Source: Phytophthora sp. 'mugwort' (Eukaryota > Oomycota > Peronosporomycetes > Peronosporales > Peronosporaceae). Taken from it: a DNA stretch of 64,000 nucleotides. Within the stretch, counting starts at the first letter, position 1. Each line of letters opens with the position of its first letter. The notes below the pieces were generated by a model that worked only from the letters and a program-made list of their open reading frames with translations, was not told the DNA's origin and searched no databases. Made by a program: the position numbers and the translations under genes. The DNA is taken from the NCBI GenBank assembly GCA_033558025.1, contig JAUCEF010000018.1:124001-188000 (forward strand), given 5' to 3'. Shown here one piece after another: positions 1 through 13,281 of this stretch.

Positions 1-464
1 AGCACGAGTCCTCCATCTGCGCGACAGGCGTCAAGGTCGCATGTGCAACTGTCGAAATTAAGCCTCCTCAAGCTTCGGAGATATCTTCAGCTTGGACGGC
101 CAAGTCTTCATGGGCACCATTCGTCAGGTCCAGACTCCCATCCACATTGAATTTTCCGAGTTCGTCTTCTCTAGAGTCGTAAAACGGAACACCGTGCTCC
201 TCATGGTCAGCTGCGACCGTAACGGAACCCTCGGGTTTATGATCTTGCTCTGTTTCGATCTTTCATCTCTCGGCGAAACTGTTTTCCACTATTGGAATAC
301 CGTTTTTCCCCTGGTCAACTGGGACCGTAACGGAACCTTCGGGTTCGTAATCAGGCTCTGCCCCGAGCCCCTCTTCCTCGGAGAAAGCGTTCTCCTCTTC
401 AGTCGCCACGCTTCGAGCGATACCGAAGTCCACGACTTCTTGTTGCACAGGGGGCGGGGGTACG

Positions 465-899
465 TTAGCCCCACTGTTCGTCTTCTTCGTCCACCATCGT
501 GGCGTAGTCTAGGCCGGTGACTACTCCTTCCGAAAAAGGTTCATCGTAACCACCATTATTCAGATCCTCATCGTTTACGTATCCCTCGTCAATGGGACTT
601 CCGTCCGCGGTATAGCCAAGCCCCGCGACATCCTCTTCGGCATCCCACATCCATTCGGTATTCATAACAATTTCAGGCAATTCACATCTCGTCGGAACGC
701 TGTCGACCGTTTCGCCATAGCTAGGAGTCATTCCGACATTACTAACCGTATTCTCCACGGTTGTCGGAGAGAAATCCCCAGTGTCGTTCCACAGGCAAGA
801 GGAAAGACCGATGCCCCCTTCCTCTGCCGCCGTCATTGCTGCGACGGAGTGGGCGCTTGATTCGGAGCGCTCCCCGCCGGTCCCTGAACAACTATCCAA
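465..899 (-). pseudogene. Acidic ORF downstream of a gypsy-like gag, probably a piece of the same retroelement
   Basis: A 144-residue open frame lies on the minus strand just downstream of the gag-like frame that ends at 907. It is acidic and rich in Asp, Glu, Gly and Ser, with no domain I recognise. In a Ty3-type element the region after the nucleocapsid would hold the linker to protease, so it may be a decayed gag-pro linker; this rests on position only. No retropepsin DTG/DSG motif is visible, and the frame is broken further downstream (short minus-strand frames continue to about 260). The window edge cuts whatever follows, so the rest of the element cannot be seen. Confidence 0.35.
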
Positions 900-906
900 T
901 TAATGG

Positions 907-2944
907 CTAGGTAGGACAATCCGAGACAACGTGGTCTGTACGTTTACAAATAAAGCATTCCCGACGGAACGGTCGATAACCGTTGCTAGGTCGACCAGAA
1001 AGCTGGGCCCGAGGAAGTTGGCACTCCGGAGTGATATGACCCTTCCCTTTGCAATTCCCACAAGTCATCTCGTTACGTCTGCAAATTAGACGGCTACACC
1101 CGAGCATATGACAACGTCCGCACACCATCATACCCTCTTGAGTGTACACGTCGGGGCCTTGGCGGATGCCACGGACGGAAGCGGGCCTTGCGTTACCGTT
1201 CCCAGAAGCGAGGTGGGAGTTCAGGTCCGACCTTGGACTCGGCGGCGCCTCATAAGTAACAGCCGTGAACTGTTGTCTTCTTGGCGACCTTGGAGACCGT
1301 GCAATCTGCTGCTGCTGTGATAACACGTTCTGGGTCTGTTGCATCATTGAGAGCATTTGCGCCATCATGGCGTTCTCCGTGGTCGACTTCTTCTCCGAAT
1401 CTTCAACGAGATCAGTCTCATCCTCTACTGGTAGGTGCATATTCTTGTAAAGCAGTACCGCAACGGCCTGGGGAATCGAGTTCACCATGGTCGTGCACAA
1501 GGCCGCCTTCCACTCTTTGTTGCGTAGTCCCGATAGGAAGTATTGATAGCGCATTTGAAGGTCCTCGCACTGAGCAGCGTCACAGAGGCTCGACATCAAA
1601 TCGCACCACACTTCAGCGGACATGCCCTTGGAACGTTTCTTAGTCTTGAGGGGTTCTATCATTTGCAATGGCGTCTGGCAGACGAACTGATTGTGAAAGC
1701 GAGTTCAAGGCGTGCGAAGCTATTGATCTGCGAGTACCTCCACCACTGTTCCCAACCTTACATTACATTTCAGTCACTCCCGAAACGCACTCAGGCGTAG
1801 AACCTCCGTCAGGCCCTCCGTCGCTCGTTCGAATGCATCCCAGAAGGCACGAGCTTTTTCCACTGTAGCTCCATCGGAATAGAATGGTTGAATCATCCGC
1901 ACCGCATTCGTGGTATGGACGGCATACCTCCATTCATCCAGGGTTGAGGTGTGGAAGCCGTTCCTTCGCTCTTACCGGGGAGCGTACTACTTGAAGTATT
2001 CGCACTGGTATTCGTCGGTTGCGAGCTCACCCACGAAAGTGGTTGGGTAGCGAAGTCACTAGCAGGGCGCCCCTAGGAGCCGATGGTGGAGTCATCGTTC
2101 CAGCTGCAGGAGTAACCGTAGCCGGCTGATAGACCGGAGATGGTCCGAACCCGTTCGGCGACCAGCCTGATTGCTGCAGGAACGGGTTTCCGAGCCCATA
2201 TCCCGGCGTTCTTGGTACATCCCCGATAGAATATCCGCCGTAAGACGCGATCGCGGTCTCGATTCTCTTGACACGTCCAGGTGTCCTCGTCGTCACACTC
2301 GTGGTCGGGGTAGGAGGCACGGTCCCTTGAGAAGGGTACAGGGGATTCCCGATCCAGGCCCCATTCGGTGGAGGGACTGGGAGCCCTGACGACGCGCTAG
2401 TAGCTCGCCCTAGTGCGGCCAAATAAGCTTCATAATATTCCGGGGGGACGCCTTGATAGTACACTGGCGCACTTACCGGTTGCGAAACAGCTGTTCCCGT
2501 AGTCGATCCTGCCTGTTTCGGACCGGGAACGCTATTATCTCTTGGAACAGTAGTATCGTCGGTGGTCGATACACTCGTCCCTTGTTGTCCGGCACTAGTC
2601 AAAGTTTTCGAGGAGACAGCGGAGGGTCCAGGGCTATTCCGTCTCCCACGACTTGTGTTAGCCACTGCTTGTTGTAACATGTTCCTGTTTGCGGCCATTC
2701 CGTCAGGGAACGCTAAGTTCAACCGCGCTTGAGCGTTAAGAGGCGCGCTGGAAACTCCTTAGTCGGCAGCATCAGGCCCAACCGTATGACCAGTAGTAGC
2801 CGCATCGGTGCCCGGTGGAGAAGCACGTGTTCCTTGAGCTGGTATCCCTACCCTCTCCGGATTCTTTCGAGCCGAACGCTCACCAAACGCGTCTCCATAA
2901 TCCGCTTCTTGATCTCCCCCTTCGCCTTGAATCCGTGAGGCCAT
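907..2944 (-). pseudogene. Ty3/gypsy-like gag (capsid and zinc-knuckle nucleocapsid), decayed
   Basis: Minus-strand gag-like region read in broken frames. A start at 2944 opens a short charged frame. A Pro/Ser/Thr-rich, Gln-containing frame runs 2722-2027, and a 253-residue frame runs 1668-907. The last frame has a helical capsid-like section followed by two CCHC zinc knuckles, CGNCKGKGHITPEC and CFICKRTDHVVSDC, both with the CX2CX4HX4C spacing of retroelement nucleocapsid proteins that bind genomic RNA. Stops and frameshifts separate the blocks, notably between 2027 and 1668, so no full-length Gag can be made. No protease or reverse transcriptase follows within the window. Ty3/gypsy is preferred over copia because gypsy pol fragments recur in the window, but gag alone does not settle the family. 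Confidence 0.7.
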
Positions 2945-3127
2945 CTTTATTTTCTCTCCTTAAGAGCGTTCCTGTACGCTCACGCGCGTAATACAGTTAT
3001 GCTTCTCGTCCAAGTCTCCCACCCCGACTGAGGGTATTCGGTTATCCACCAAGTCTAGCAGCGAGAAGATGCAATAGGTTTAGCTCCGCAACAGTCAGGT
3101 GTTTCGGCTGGCCAGAGCTGTTCTGAC

Positions 3128-3782
3128 TCAAAAAAGTTTCTCCAGTTGGCAAGCGTCCCCGCCGTCGACGACGGCTGTCGACCTCTCCGTAAATAGCGGA
3201 CATAAGTCGGACACTCTCTGCAGGTTACGGTCTCTCAAAGTATTCCGCCGTCGAGCTGTTGACCTTCCCTTAACATGCGGGCGCAAGTAGAGCAATGAAT
3301 AGCTAGTAAGCCCAATTCGGAAGGGTGAAGTGGTTGATCCATTTTCCAGTATCGGAACCAACGCATCATCTGAATCGCAAAATACCAGGAGGTTGTCACC
3401 AGATCCTGCAACATTTGGCACAATCCCGTACATACTCCTTTGGCAAATATCCAGAACAGGTTGAATTGCATCCCGTTTGTTGCGCTGCGCCAACCGTTCA
3501 CAAACGCTCGCACTTGCGTGTCGAACGGTGAAGGACCATCCATATTTCCCTTCTGAACTATCTAACAAATCAGCCCAAACAGTCCAGTGGTCGAACAGCG
3601 GCATCTTCGCCTAAACGCTCTTCGATCAGGGCTTTCATTGCTGGCGTCAGTCGGTGTGACTTTGGAGATTGTACTGCAGCAACAGTAGTCGACGACTCCA
3701 TCGAGTGCACACCGTCGACGAAGACGGACGCAAGACTACTCGAGTCACACATCAAACGTTTGTAGCGGCAACTACACACCAC
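3128..3782 (-). pseudogene. Broken ORF pair of unknown, probably transposon-derived, origin
   Basis: Two overlapping minus-strand frames (3782-3570 and 3604-3128) read as one interrupted protein: the first ends in a helical stretch with PAMKALIEERLGED, the second continues with VWADLLDSSEGKYG and a charged helix. The join needs a frameshift near 3600, and the second half also reads better in a third frame around 3300-3235, where an HCSTC motif suggests a former metal site. I could not assign a family. The position inside transposon remnants and the multiple frame changes argue for a decayed mobile-element protein, perhaps MULE-related, rather than a host gene. Confidence 0.35.
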
Positions 3783-3899
3783 GTCGCTATTCTTGCAGCG
3801 GGACGATTTGCACTTGTAATTACGCGCCGCATTGTATGGCTCGTTAAGAGGAGGTCGTCTTCATCGTTTGCGAGATGATCCAACTGGCAACGCGCGGGG

Positions 3900-5689
3900 T
3901 CATTCTTTTGATGCGTAAAGCTGGTAGTGTCAGCAAAACTCTTCCAATGTGACTCCGGAATTTGTTCCAGTGTTGAATAGTTCTATCCACGACCTGCGAG
4001 TTCTGGATACACGTCTTCGCCCCCCTAAAGCAACATCTTCCTGGAAAAGTAATAAAATGTTCAACGCTAGCCCTTAAATCTCAAAGCTAGTTATGACGTA
4101 CACGTGATTCCTCCGTTGGCAAAGGCCTACTCATTGCAAATCGTCCGGCGTGGTCCTGAGAACTGGCAGCTAGATGTCTCTTTCCGCAGTGAGGTTCTTG
4201 TGTGCGACATATGCAGCTGGACCCCAAGGCAGCGGTTCCGTAACTGATGGGGGTATACTGCAAGGTTAGCTGAACTAGATCAGTAACTGCCCCCAAATGC
4301 AATGCTCCGATAAGAGTATGCTGTTCTTGTATCAGTCCGCCTGAAAGCGCAGAGGATCCACGTTGCCTACAATTATGGGTATCACCTTCTCTGGTGATAG
4401 CTTACGTCTTTCTGGTGATTTGATTCAAAGTGGTGGTGAGTGCTGATACTCGATTCTCTGGTGGCGAATATCAAATTCCTGGTGGTGAATGATAATTATG
4501 CGGTGGCGAAAGTGCATACTCTCTGGCTCCGACGGTTTTCCGACTTCCAAACGTCCGAAATGGCATGAGAAACAGTTCCGTTTTCATTCTCAAAAATTTG
4601 GACGAGGTTTATCGGCGATATCAAGGATCGAATCCCTCATCCGCAAATATCCCACCAGCGAAGCAGGAGCATGAGGAAGAACAACCCCTCGCTTCACGGC
4701 CCAGTTATATGTGCCTGTTAACCCCGCGCTTAATTTACCTGCTGGTCTGGCGGTACACTGCAGACCGACGCTGGGCACGAAACGCTGCATGCGACGCCAG
4801 CGTGGACAGAGAAGAAGACAGCACGGAAGCAAACGAGAAAACTCGTGCGCCGTGCGATACCGAGTCCTGATTCAGTTAGCAGGACGATGACAGTAAAATT
4901 GAAGGCTTCACGCCAGATCTTGGCGTTGATGACAGTACCGATTATCCTTTGACTGCAGAGAGCACCGCAAACGAAGATGAAGATGCGGACATAAAATATC
5001 TATTTGATGGACGCTGACCTATGATAGCGTGCCACGGAAACCATTCAACTGATGACTGCAAGAACCACTGTGCGTGTGAGAAGGCGAAAAAGCTTGAGTC
5101 TTTCATTCGCAGAGGTCGAAAACGGAGAAAATGATAAGTCTGCACACGTTGTTAGCAGTACTCATGCTGGTGGTCATGGTGCAGCGCAAACGCGTTTAAA
5201 GCATGCGCGAGAAATTCCACAATCTCCTCCCTTTTGCAGACCTATTTTTGCTCTCTGCTTCGGAGTGATTCCGCTGACCATTCAACGATACAAGACGCAT
5301 ATTCTAGAGGGTAACATTGCTCTGTTAGTCACGACAACAGCTCAGCAGGCATGTAGCGCAAGCGGATGTCGTCTGGCTGGTTAAATGGTTCAAAGCGTTT
5401 TCAGAAGCATTAGGTGCAGTGGTACCCGCGCCAGTGCGATATAGAAGAAGATCGATGCACAGTCCAAAAGTACTACAATAGCAAGCTGGACACACTCTTA
5501 CCGACTCACTTCACGAAATGCTCAATCTACGATGAGATGGCGAAGTTCGTTGAGGTCGGGCTTAGAGGACGGGCACCGGCGCGCTCAATGATGAGATAAC
5601 TTCTTACGCTTCATGGTCCCTCAGATCGCCTCGCAGCAACGTTTGTGATATTTGCGATACCTATCGCTCTGGGATGCGGAACGGCATCA
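3900..5689. other. Gene-poor stretch, no recognisable gene
   Basis: Only short frames interrupted by stops are seen on both strands. The plus frame at 4565-4870 is charged but matches nothing I know. The stretch contains the CTGGTGAT-type repeat cluster listed separately. Its base composition and frequent stops resemble the surrounding transposon debris more than the compact host genes from 8.2 kb on. Confidence 0.5.
4370..4515. repeat. Degenerate tandem motif CTGGTG(A/G)
   Basis: About six copies of a CTGGTGAT/GGTGGTGA/GGTGGCGA core recur every 20-27 bp between 4388 and 4510. The same core with similar spacing recurs at 30330-30440, next to the 3' end of an antisense piggyBac copy, so this is probably the subterminal repeat of a related element whose body has decayed. 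Confidence 0.6.
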
Positions 5690-6057
5690 CTACAAATAAT
5701 AGGTGGGCCCTGCGTCGCCACACGTAATCTCCAAGTAGGTTTTTAGTATAACGAGCCGGTGAACACGTGTGAAAGCGTCTTGTGCAGTGTGCAGGTATAC
5801 TAGCGGGTGATGATCGTTGTAGCGAAGCAGCCATCCATACTGTTCAGCGGAAAACGTCTTTTTCGAGGAGGACTTGGCACGGTGGAATACATCGGTCTCC
5901 TCGTAAGTCTTGATGCAGTCGCTGAGGATGCGCTCGGTCTTAAAGAAGATGAGCAAGAGGTGTTTCTTGCTGTAGCCGAGCTTGTAATATGCACAGAGCG
6001 AGTGATATACCGTGTTGGGATGAGCATGCTTCCGCGTTGCCGCTTCTCCATGATCAC
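5690..6057 (-). pseudogene. IS630/Tc1-type transposase N-terminal fragment
   Basis: Minus-strand frames 6057-5800 and 5956-5690 together read like the helix-turn-helix half of an IS630/Tc1-mariner transposase. A GYSKKH-type helix is followed by a segment with Lys-rich turns, then EQYGWLL, a run of the form H-H-P-L-V-Y-L and AQDAFTR, the layout of the second DNA-binding subdomain (a helix beginning with E-Q, then the tyrosine/leucine-rich 'HPxxYL' helix). The reading frame changes once near 5950 and no DDE catalytic core follows, so it is a truncated copy. A C-terminal fragment of what may be the same family sits at 27166-27720. Family assignment rests on pattern recognition only. Confidence 0.45.
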
Positions 6058-8179
6058 TTCAATCTGTGCACTTCAACCTGAGATCAATATGCATTCCGAT
6101 GCATCAATATTATGAATATTATAATGAGTTTGACCAATTATCCTTTCGATTCGTTGGCGAAGGCCGCAATTTTGGCCAGGAATTGACAATATATCAGCCA
6201 ATCATATGGGTTGACAAATTTCCGCCCATAAGATAAATCCTTACACTTGGAATACATCCTCAATAGGAATGAAATACGCCTAGCAGTTTACAAACCTAAG
6301 TACTTTTCGTAGTAGTTTCCCTCTCACCCTTTGAGCGTAATATGGTATCCCTCTCACCCTTTGAGTTAATATGGAATACAAAATCGCCAAAACTTCTAGT
6401 CTCAGGGTGCTTTTCTATAGAAAAAGTAAGTTTTGTGCAGGATGTCCGGAGAAGTCTAGCGGGGAATTCTGCTGCCTATACCCTTGCTTCCTGCCTATCT
6501 CATCTCGTAGTTCTCGCTGCTTCTCACCAAGTCCCTAACAGACCTGCCCGACGTGCCCGTTGAAGCAGCGCGGATGAGAAACTGGCGATCACCTTGAGGT
6601 GATCCTTTATGTCTTCAATCTCAAATTCGACATCAGGATAGAGCAATGGACTCTAATTTTTGGAATTAAGCCGGGCTCTGCGGCAGCGATGGGGACTCTG
6701 GGAAGTTTGGGCAGTCTAGGATCTTTAAGCAGTTTGGCCGGACTGAGAGGCGTGCCGGGAGCGCCAGGAGTGGAAAACCTCTCGAATATCCAGAGGATGC
6801 TAGCAGTATTCCTATTCTAAGATTCGGAGATGCGCTTTTGTGATGCGGGCTGGCTTCATGTTGGTGCGAGATTGAGGCGATAGGAATATCGAAATGACGA
6901 TGACTATCGAGGGGTTTTGCCTGTTCGGGCACGCGCTCACACGCCGCTGGTTAAGTTCAGGGGTATCTTCTGAATGCAGTACTTAAGTACAACCTGCACC
7001 ACAAGCTGGTCACTCATAAATATGCATATACGCGTACATGTACAGTCGGCGTGCTCGGTGGTCCACGGTGCGTGAGCGTACATGTACCAGCGCCAGTCTG
7101 ATGGTACAAGAAACCCAGCGGGTCGACTGGCAAAACACGTTTGATGCGTGTTGGGATGTGTCCGTTTTGGGACTGGCATCGGAGTCCGATTCGGACCGCT
7201 GCATCACGAGAAGCGCGCGGGTCGAGAGACCAGGGTGGTACCATTACTGCCCAAGTTGGAGCCCCAACCGATCAGTTCAGGAGTTCTGGTCCAGAACTTC
7301 TGGAGAGCTCGGTCTGATACCCAGATTTCGCCAAATGCTAGGAATTCACACGCACCCTGCGCGGTTCGAGGCCAGGCAAAGGCGTCAAAGCAGCCCGCAC
7401 TTGATGGGTGTGGCTGCTTTACACCAAAGACTGGCCGGGGTGACTGTCACCCTACAATATCACCACGGTGGCACTCGCGAGAAAGAGCTAGCGCGCGATG
7501 CCTGTAGGGATACATGTACTAGGGCGCGACAGGACACCGAGAACGTTACGCAAGCGGAAAACTGAAGCAGCGAGTTAAGCCACTTCGTCAGTATATGCAC
7601 CTGCGTTTTAATATTTTGAAGCAGGCAGCCCATACAGAAATTGTATGGAACTAGGACCTGTAAAATCGAACTTACAAAGTTATCAGTGTGTCCATAAACA
7701 TGGCATTTGGGCCATTTTGAGCAGCTCGCTGCACGCCGCTGTCGCTGATTCAATTGAATTTTAGTTCTTTGTGTTCCCGGCTCCCGTTGCAGAGACTACT
7801 TTGTTTGTAGTGTTCCCATCGCGCACGGCAGCGCATCTGGAGCGGTGTGGAACGGAGGTAGCAGAGGACCCTAGCGCGCTCGAATGCCCGATAACTTATC
7901 AAGAGGAATCCAAACACACTATACTGTGCCTACCAAACCGACTTGCTCGATTCAAACCCCTCGCTTCAGTTAATTGACTTACCGAAAAGAAAGCATTGTG
8001 CACCAGCCAACCATCGATCTCATCTGCCGTGCCAGGAAAATGGGCGAAAAGAGAAATGGGCGCTCAAAACTTTGGTAAGCATCGCCCCGTTTTTGCAAAA
8101 TGAGCTTGTCCATGCCAGGTCTTGATTCTTTTTCTAACAAATCGCCCTCTTTCTCATCGCCTGCCGTTCTTCACGAAGC
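6058..8179. other. Intergenic stretch without recognisable gene
   Basis: Open frames such as 7038-7565 (plus, 175 residues) have no recognisable domain and are matched by equally long frames on the other strand. A 30-bp duplication (core CCCTCTCACCCTTTGAG) occurs at 6317-6374. A Leu/Gly/Ser periodic frame at 6688-6740 (repeats of LGS) is too short to call a gene. The last 400 bases probably contain the upstream region of the TAZ gene. Confidence 0.45.
6317..6374. repeat. Two-copy 30-bp tandem repeat
   Basis: Two near-identical 30-bp units contain CCCTCTCACCCTTTGAG followed by a TAATATGG tail. No function is apparent. Confidence 0.8.
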
Positions 8180-8196
8180 CTCACTTCAGAAATTTA
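8180..8196 (+). promoter_or_regulatory. Possible oomycete initiator upstream of the TAZ gene
   Basis: CTCACTTCAGAAATTT fits the oomycete initiator pattern YTCAYTYY plus an A/T-T-T-T flanking block. It lies about 100 bases upstream of the ATG at 8294, a usual 5'-leader distance. The pattern is short, so chance matches are possible. Confidence 0.4.
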
Positions 8197-8293
8197 GTGA
8201 AGCAGCATTCGCGCGTTTCAGCAAGGGCAGAGTTCCCAGCACAGTCTCGACGCGCCCGCTGACTTCTGCGCTGACGCACCCCCTCCGTCCATC

Positions 8294-10842
8294 ATGATGG
8301 CCTGGCCGGAAGAGCCGCAGCCACGCAACGGCAACGGCGAGTGGCCCGACACCGAGCTGCTCGAGTCCGCCAACTTCTACCCGACGGACGGCGGCGATGA
8401 GCGCGCGCATCACGGCGCTAACAACTTCCTGAACGCCGCCAGCCAAATAACCACGGGCCCGTCAGGAATCACGTACTCAGCGTCGTGCCCGTCGTTCTCG
8501 GGGCTAGACGACTCCGACGACCTCCTGGGCGGGGCAGCGGGCGGCAACGGCTTCATGTCTTATACGTTCGACTCACAGGAACCGCTCATGGACGCCATGG
8601 CCCCCGCGGGAAATTCACCGTTCCCTGGGGACAAAAACTACGACATGCTGCTGCAGTTCCAACAGGAGTACCAGAACTCCTCTCAGCGGCAGTTCCCGCA
8701 TCAGCAAGTGATGGGGCCGTCCACGGACATGGTACAGAACCAGATGTCCGGAGGGAGACGCGGCTTTCACGGGTCGCAGTCGTTCACCAGCTTATCCAGC
8801 ATGGAGGCCGAGTACAACCGCATGAATGGTGCGGCGTCCTGTTATATTGAACCGCGTGAACAATTGCGGTAAGGATTAACGAGAGTGTGTTTATGTTATG
8901 AATGATGTAGCTAAAAGCAAGCGCAAGAAAGGGACCGAGCGATGGATGAAGCTGCAGCGCCATAAATCTTTCGACTCCACGACACCCATATCGGAGCCTT
9001 TCAACTTCGACACCAACGCGAGCTTTGGCAGCGCATTGAGCTCGTCGAACCCCACGCCGGACCAGCTCCTGCAAGAGTGCGTTGGCGTGCTGTTTTGCTC
9101 ACGATTATGGGGCTGAACTAATAACCAATATTGTGTGTAACAGACCTCCAGACAGCGATATGATCGGATTCTCTATGGACGACTTCTCTTCGAACCAATC
9201 GAGTGACCCAGACTGGCCCTCAGTCGCTTACGGATCCGCACCAAGCTCCATCGGTGGAAATTACATGCAGCTGGCGCACCAGAAGCGCCACCAACAGCAG
9301 CAACAAACTTCGATGCAGCGACTGTGTGAAGCAGTAAGTGATAAATCGGTTTTCTCGTCAGTGGAAGTAGAACCTGTGTCGGAGCTGGATATGCTGCTGT
9401 CAGAGAACGAACGTGCCAATCTTTTCGATGCTATTCGCGATTTCGAATCGCCTGGTGGAATGGAATCGGTCGATGCCCAGCCCTCGCCAGAACAACCTCC
9501 TCAGCAACACGCACAAATACTATCGCCGATTGAAACCAAAGAGCAGAGCGGAACGACTTTAACAGAACTGAAAAATTCCACGACCAGTCCCCCCTTTTAC
9601 TCTGGAAGTCAGAAGAAAAGCTCGCGTAATGCTCCCAGACCGCTATCGTTGGATTCATCTACTTCAGCGCCTCCTGCAGGGATGCCTCCTTCCGGTTGCG
9701 TTCCTATGCGTACGCGCCTCCACCAAATTCTGGTGCATTCTGTGCAGAACTCGGATGCTGGGTCTTCGTTGTCGTCTTATGAACGCAACTATTTGATGCA
9801 ATCGCCGTTATTTTTCCCAGCAAAGGCGCCCGAGACGGCGGGGTCACTATGGTTGTTGTTGCACGCTGCGCAGTGTGAAAACGGGTGTGAGATTGCTGGA
9901 TGCCGTGTCATGCGTCGGGTGCTGAACCACTGTCTTGGATGTGAACTCGTTGTTGGTAAGTGCAAACAACCATGCAACGACGCCAAGGCTATGCTTCTCC
10001 ACTACGGCTCCTGTAACAGCAAGGGTAGCATGCACGGCCGTTCATGTTCGGTATGCTGGAACCTACTGGAGATCGACTATTCTCACCAAGCGCTGAGCAA
10101 TGGCAATGGTGGTGGACGCTCCAGCGGTCAAACGCCGAATAACACATCGTCTTCATTCATGTCGACGTCGCCGTCCCCGCATATGGGCACGCCACCTCTT
10201 GTGCCAAAGCCCATGAGCCCAGGTTTGGGCGGCTCGCCAGCTTATCGTTCGCCATCTAGACGTTCAACAAGCAGCTCGGGCACTTCGAAGCATGTACCTA
10301 TCCAGCCCAACCCTCTCCCGACGGCTTCGAACCCGATGGGGCTTTTGGGCGCGTTGCCGCCCCACTTCGGGTACTCTCTTTCACTGTATTTGGAGCAGAC
10401 ATCTGCACCGTTCCGTGCGGAGGTGAAGTCTCGTGTTGAGAAGCGCGTGACTACTGCCGCCGGCCAAGATTTGCTGCAGCACATGCAGAAGAAGACGCGA
10501 TTGCGTAGTCTGGACGATCTCCGCTCCGAGGCTCGAACTATCGTGCTGGGGGAGATGGAGCGGGAACTCCACCTTCACATGCAAGCGTACAACTGGGCTA
10601 ACTCGAACTGCAGCGGCAGTTTGCCCGAGGGAGCCTCGCAACTCCCTCCGTATCTGCTGAACTTCTCGGTGACTGGATTCGGCGCCTTCCAAGCGCAACA
10701 GGCTGCATTCCAGGCGGTCATGACTTCGGGGCCATCTTTTCCTCCTGCTGTGCCTTCAACTTCGCCGCCAGTGGGTGCTCGACGGTCCGCCAAGCTCACG
10801 CCGAGCGGCGGTTCGCCCAAAGTTCCTGCGCGCGAGAAATAA
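8294..10842 (+). CDS. TAZ-type zinc-finger protein (CBP/p300-like adaptor domain), three exons
   Basis: Predicted nuclear transcriptional adaptor. Exons 8294-8828, 8911-9076 and 9144-10842 (introns of 82 and 67 nt, both GT...AG) sum to 800 codons including the stop, i.e. 799 residues. Roughly residues 468-541 form a TAZ finger: HAAQC, GCEIAGCRVMRRVLNHC, GCELVVGKCKQPC, LLHYGSC and SCSVCWNLL supply the spaced His/Cys triplets that bind three zincs. TAZ domains bind acidic activation domains in CBP/p300. No acetyltransferase, bromodomain or KIX region is seen, so this is a TAZ-only protein, a class common in oomycetes and plants. The N-terminal 300 residues are disordered, acidic and Gln/Ser-rich; a conserved-looking helical segment lies near residues 640-730. 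The glutathione reductase gene begins only 167 bases downstream in the same direction. Start chosen as the first ATG of a double ATG after the initiator-like site. Confidence 0.85.
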
Positions 10843-11003
10843 GGAGTTTTGAAGTATGTGTCCAAGACGTTAGGGTAATGTGAGTGAGGGGTCCTAATTT
10901 ATTTCGTTAAGAATTAATCGTACAAAAACGCTCGCTCAATATTTCATCAGTTCGAAAGATCATTGGCTAAAACTCTGTCACACTCTATTATCCTCGGCCG
11001 TAG

Positions 11004-12752
<1,749 letters not shown>

Positions 12753-13208
12753 CGCTCGTGAGTTGAAGCGCTAGACGTTCCCTATCTGAGCGGATAAATG
12801 CGACGTGAATCTAACCTGGTCTATAGATTCTCTTTGAAACGAACTATAGTAGTAGTTGAAGTGACCGGTCGCTCATTTGAATTTGATATTCTCCCGGCGA
12901 ATCTTTTTGAGTTGTCAATGCAGGCCGTGTCGGTATTGCCCGCATGTTGTAGCCCGGCTTCAACCTCAGTTACGGCGCTTTCGCACACGTGATAGCTTCT
13001 TGTTTGCTCATGTGGTCATCGCCAGGTGCGAGCAGCGTCCTAGTAGGACTCCTACAGCTTCATGCAGAATCACAATCAGGCGGCGGTTTGATCAAGCCCC
13101 TAGCCCCGATCCTGAGAACGATTTGTTACTTTTTGTCCGGAGTCGGTACACTTAACTTCACTATGCCGCTTCAACTTCGCATTCACCTGACACGTCAGTG
13201 CTCCTTCG
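12753..13208. other. Intergenic spacer
   Basis: Spacer between glutathione reductase and the PX protein. The short plus frames here are not supported by any domain. It presumably holds the 3' end of one transcript and the promoter of the next. Confidence 0.6.
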
Positions 13209-13225
13209 TCATTCCCTCTTTGTCG
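13209..13225 (+). promoter_or_regulatory. Oomycete initiator-like element of the PX gene
   Basis: TCATTCCCTCTTTGTCG matches the Inr core TCATTCC with a T-rich flanking block, 73 bases before the ATG at 13282. Because it lies downstream of an in-frame ATG at 13198, it favours 13282 as the true start. Confidence 0.5.
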
Positions 13226-13281
13226 TTGAATTGGACTCTCCTCCGCATTCTCCTTCCTCCGTGTTGTCCTCCTTCGCAGCT

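Noticed and set aside
7038..7565. A 175-residue plus-strand ORF
   Set aside because: No domain, an equally long frame on other frames and strand, and no initiator-like element. Probably chance.
8485..8850. A 121-residue Arg-rich plus ORF
   Set aside because: Alternative frame of exon 1 of the TAZ gene, with composition typical of a shadow frame.
8829..8910. Alternative donor GTAAGG at 8869 for TAZ intron 1
   Set aside because: It would leave a 42-nt intron and create a stop directly after the junction; the donor at 8829 keeps frame.
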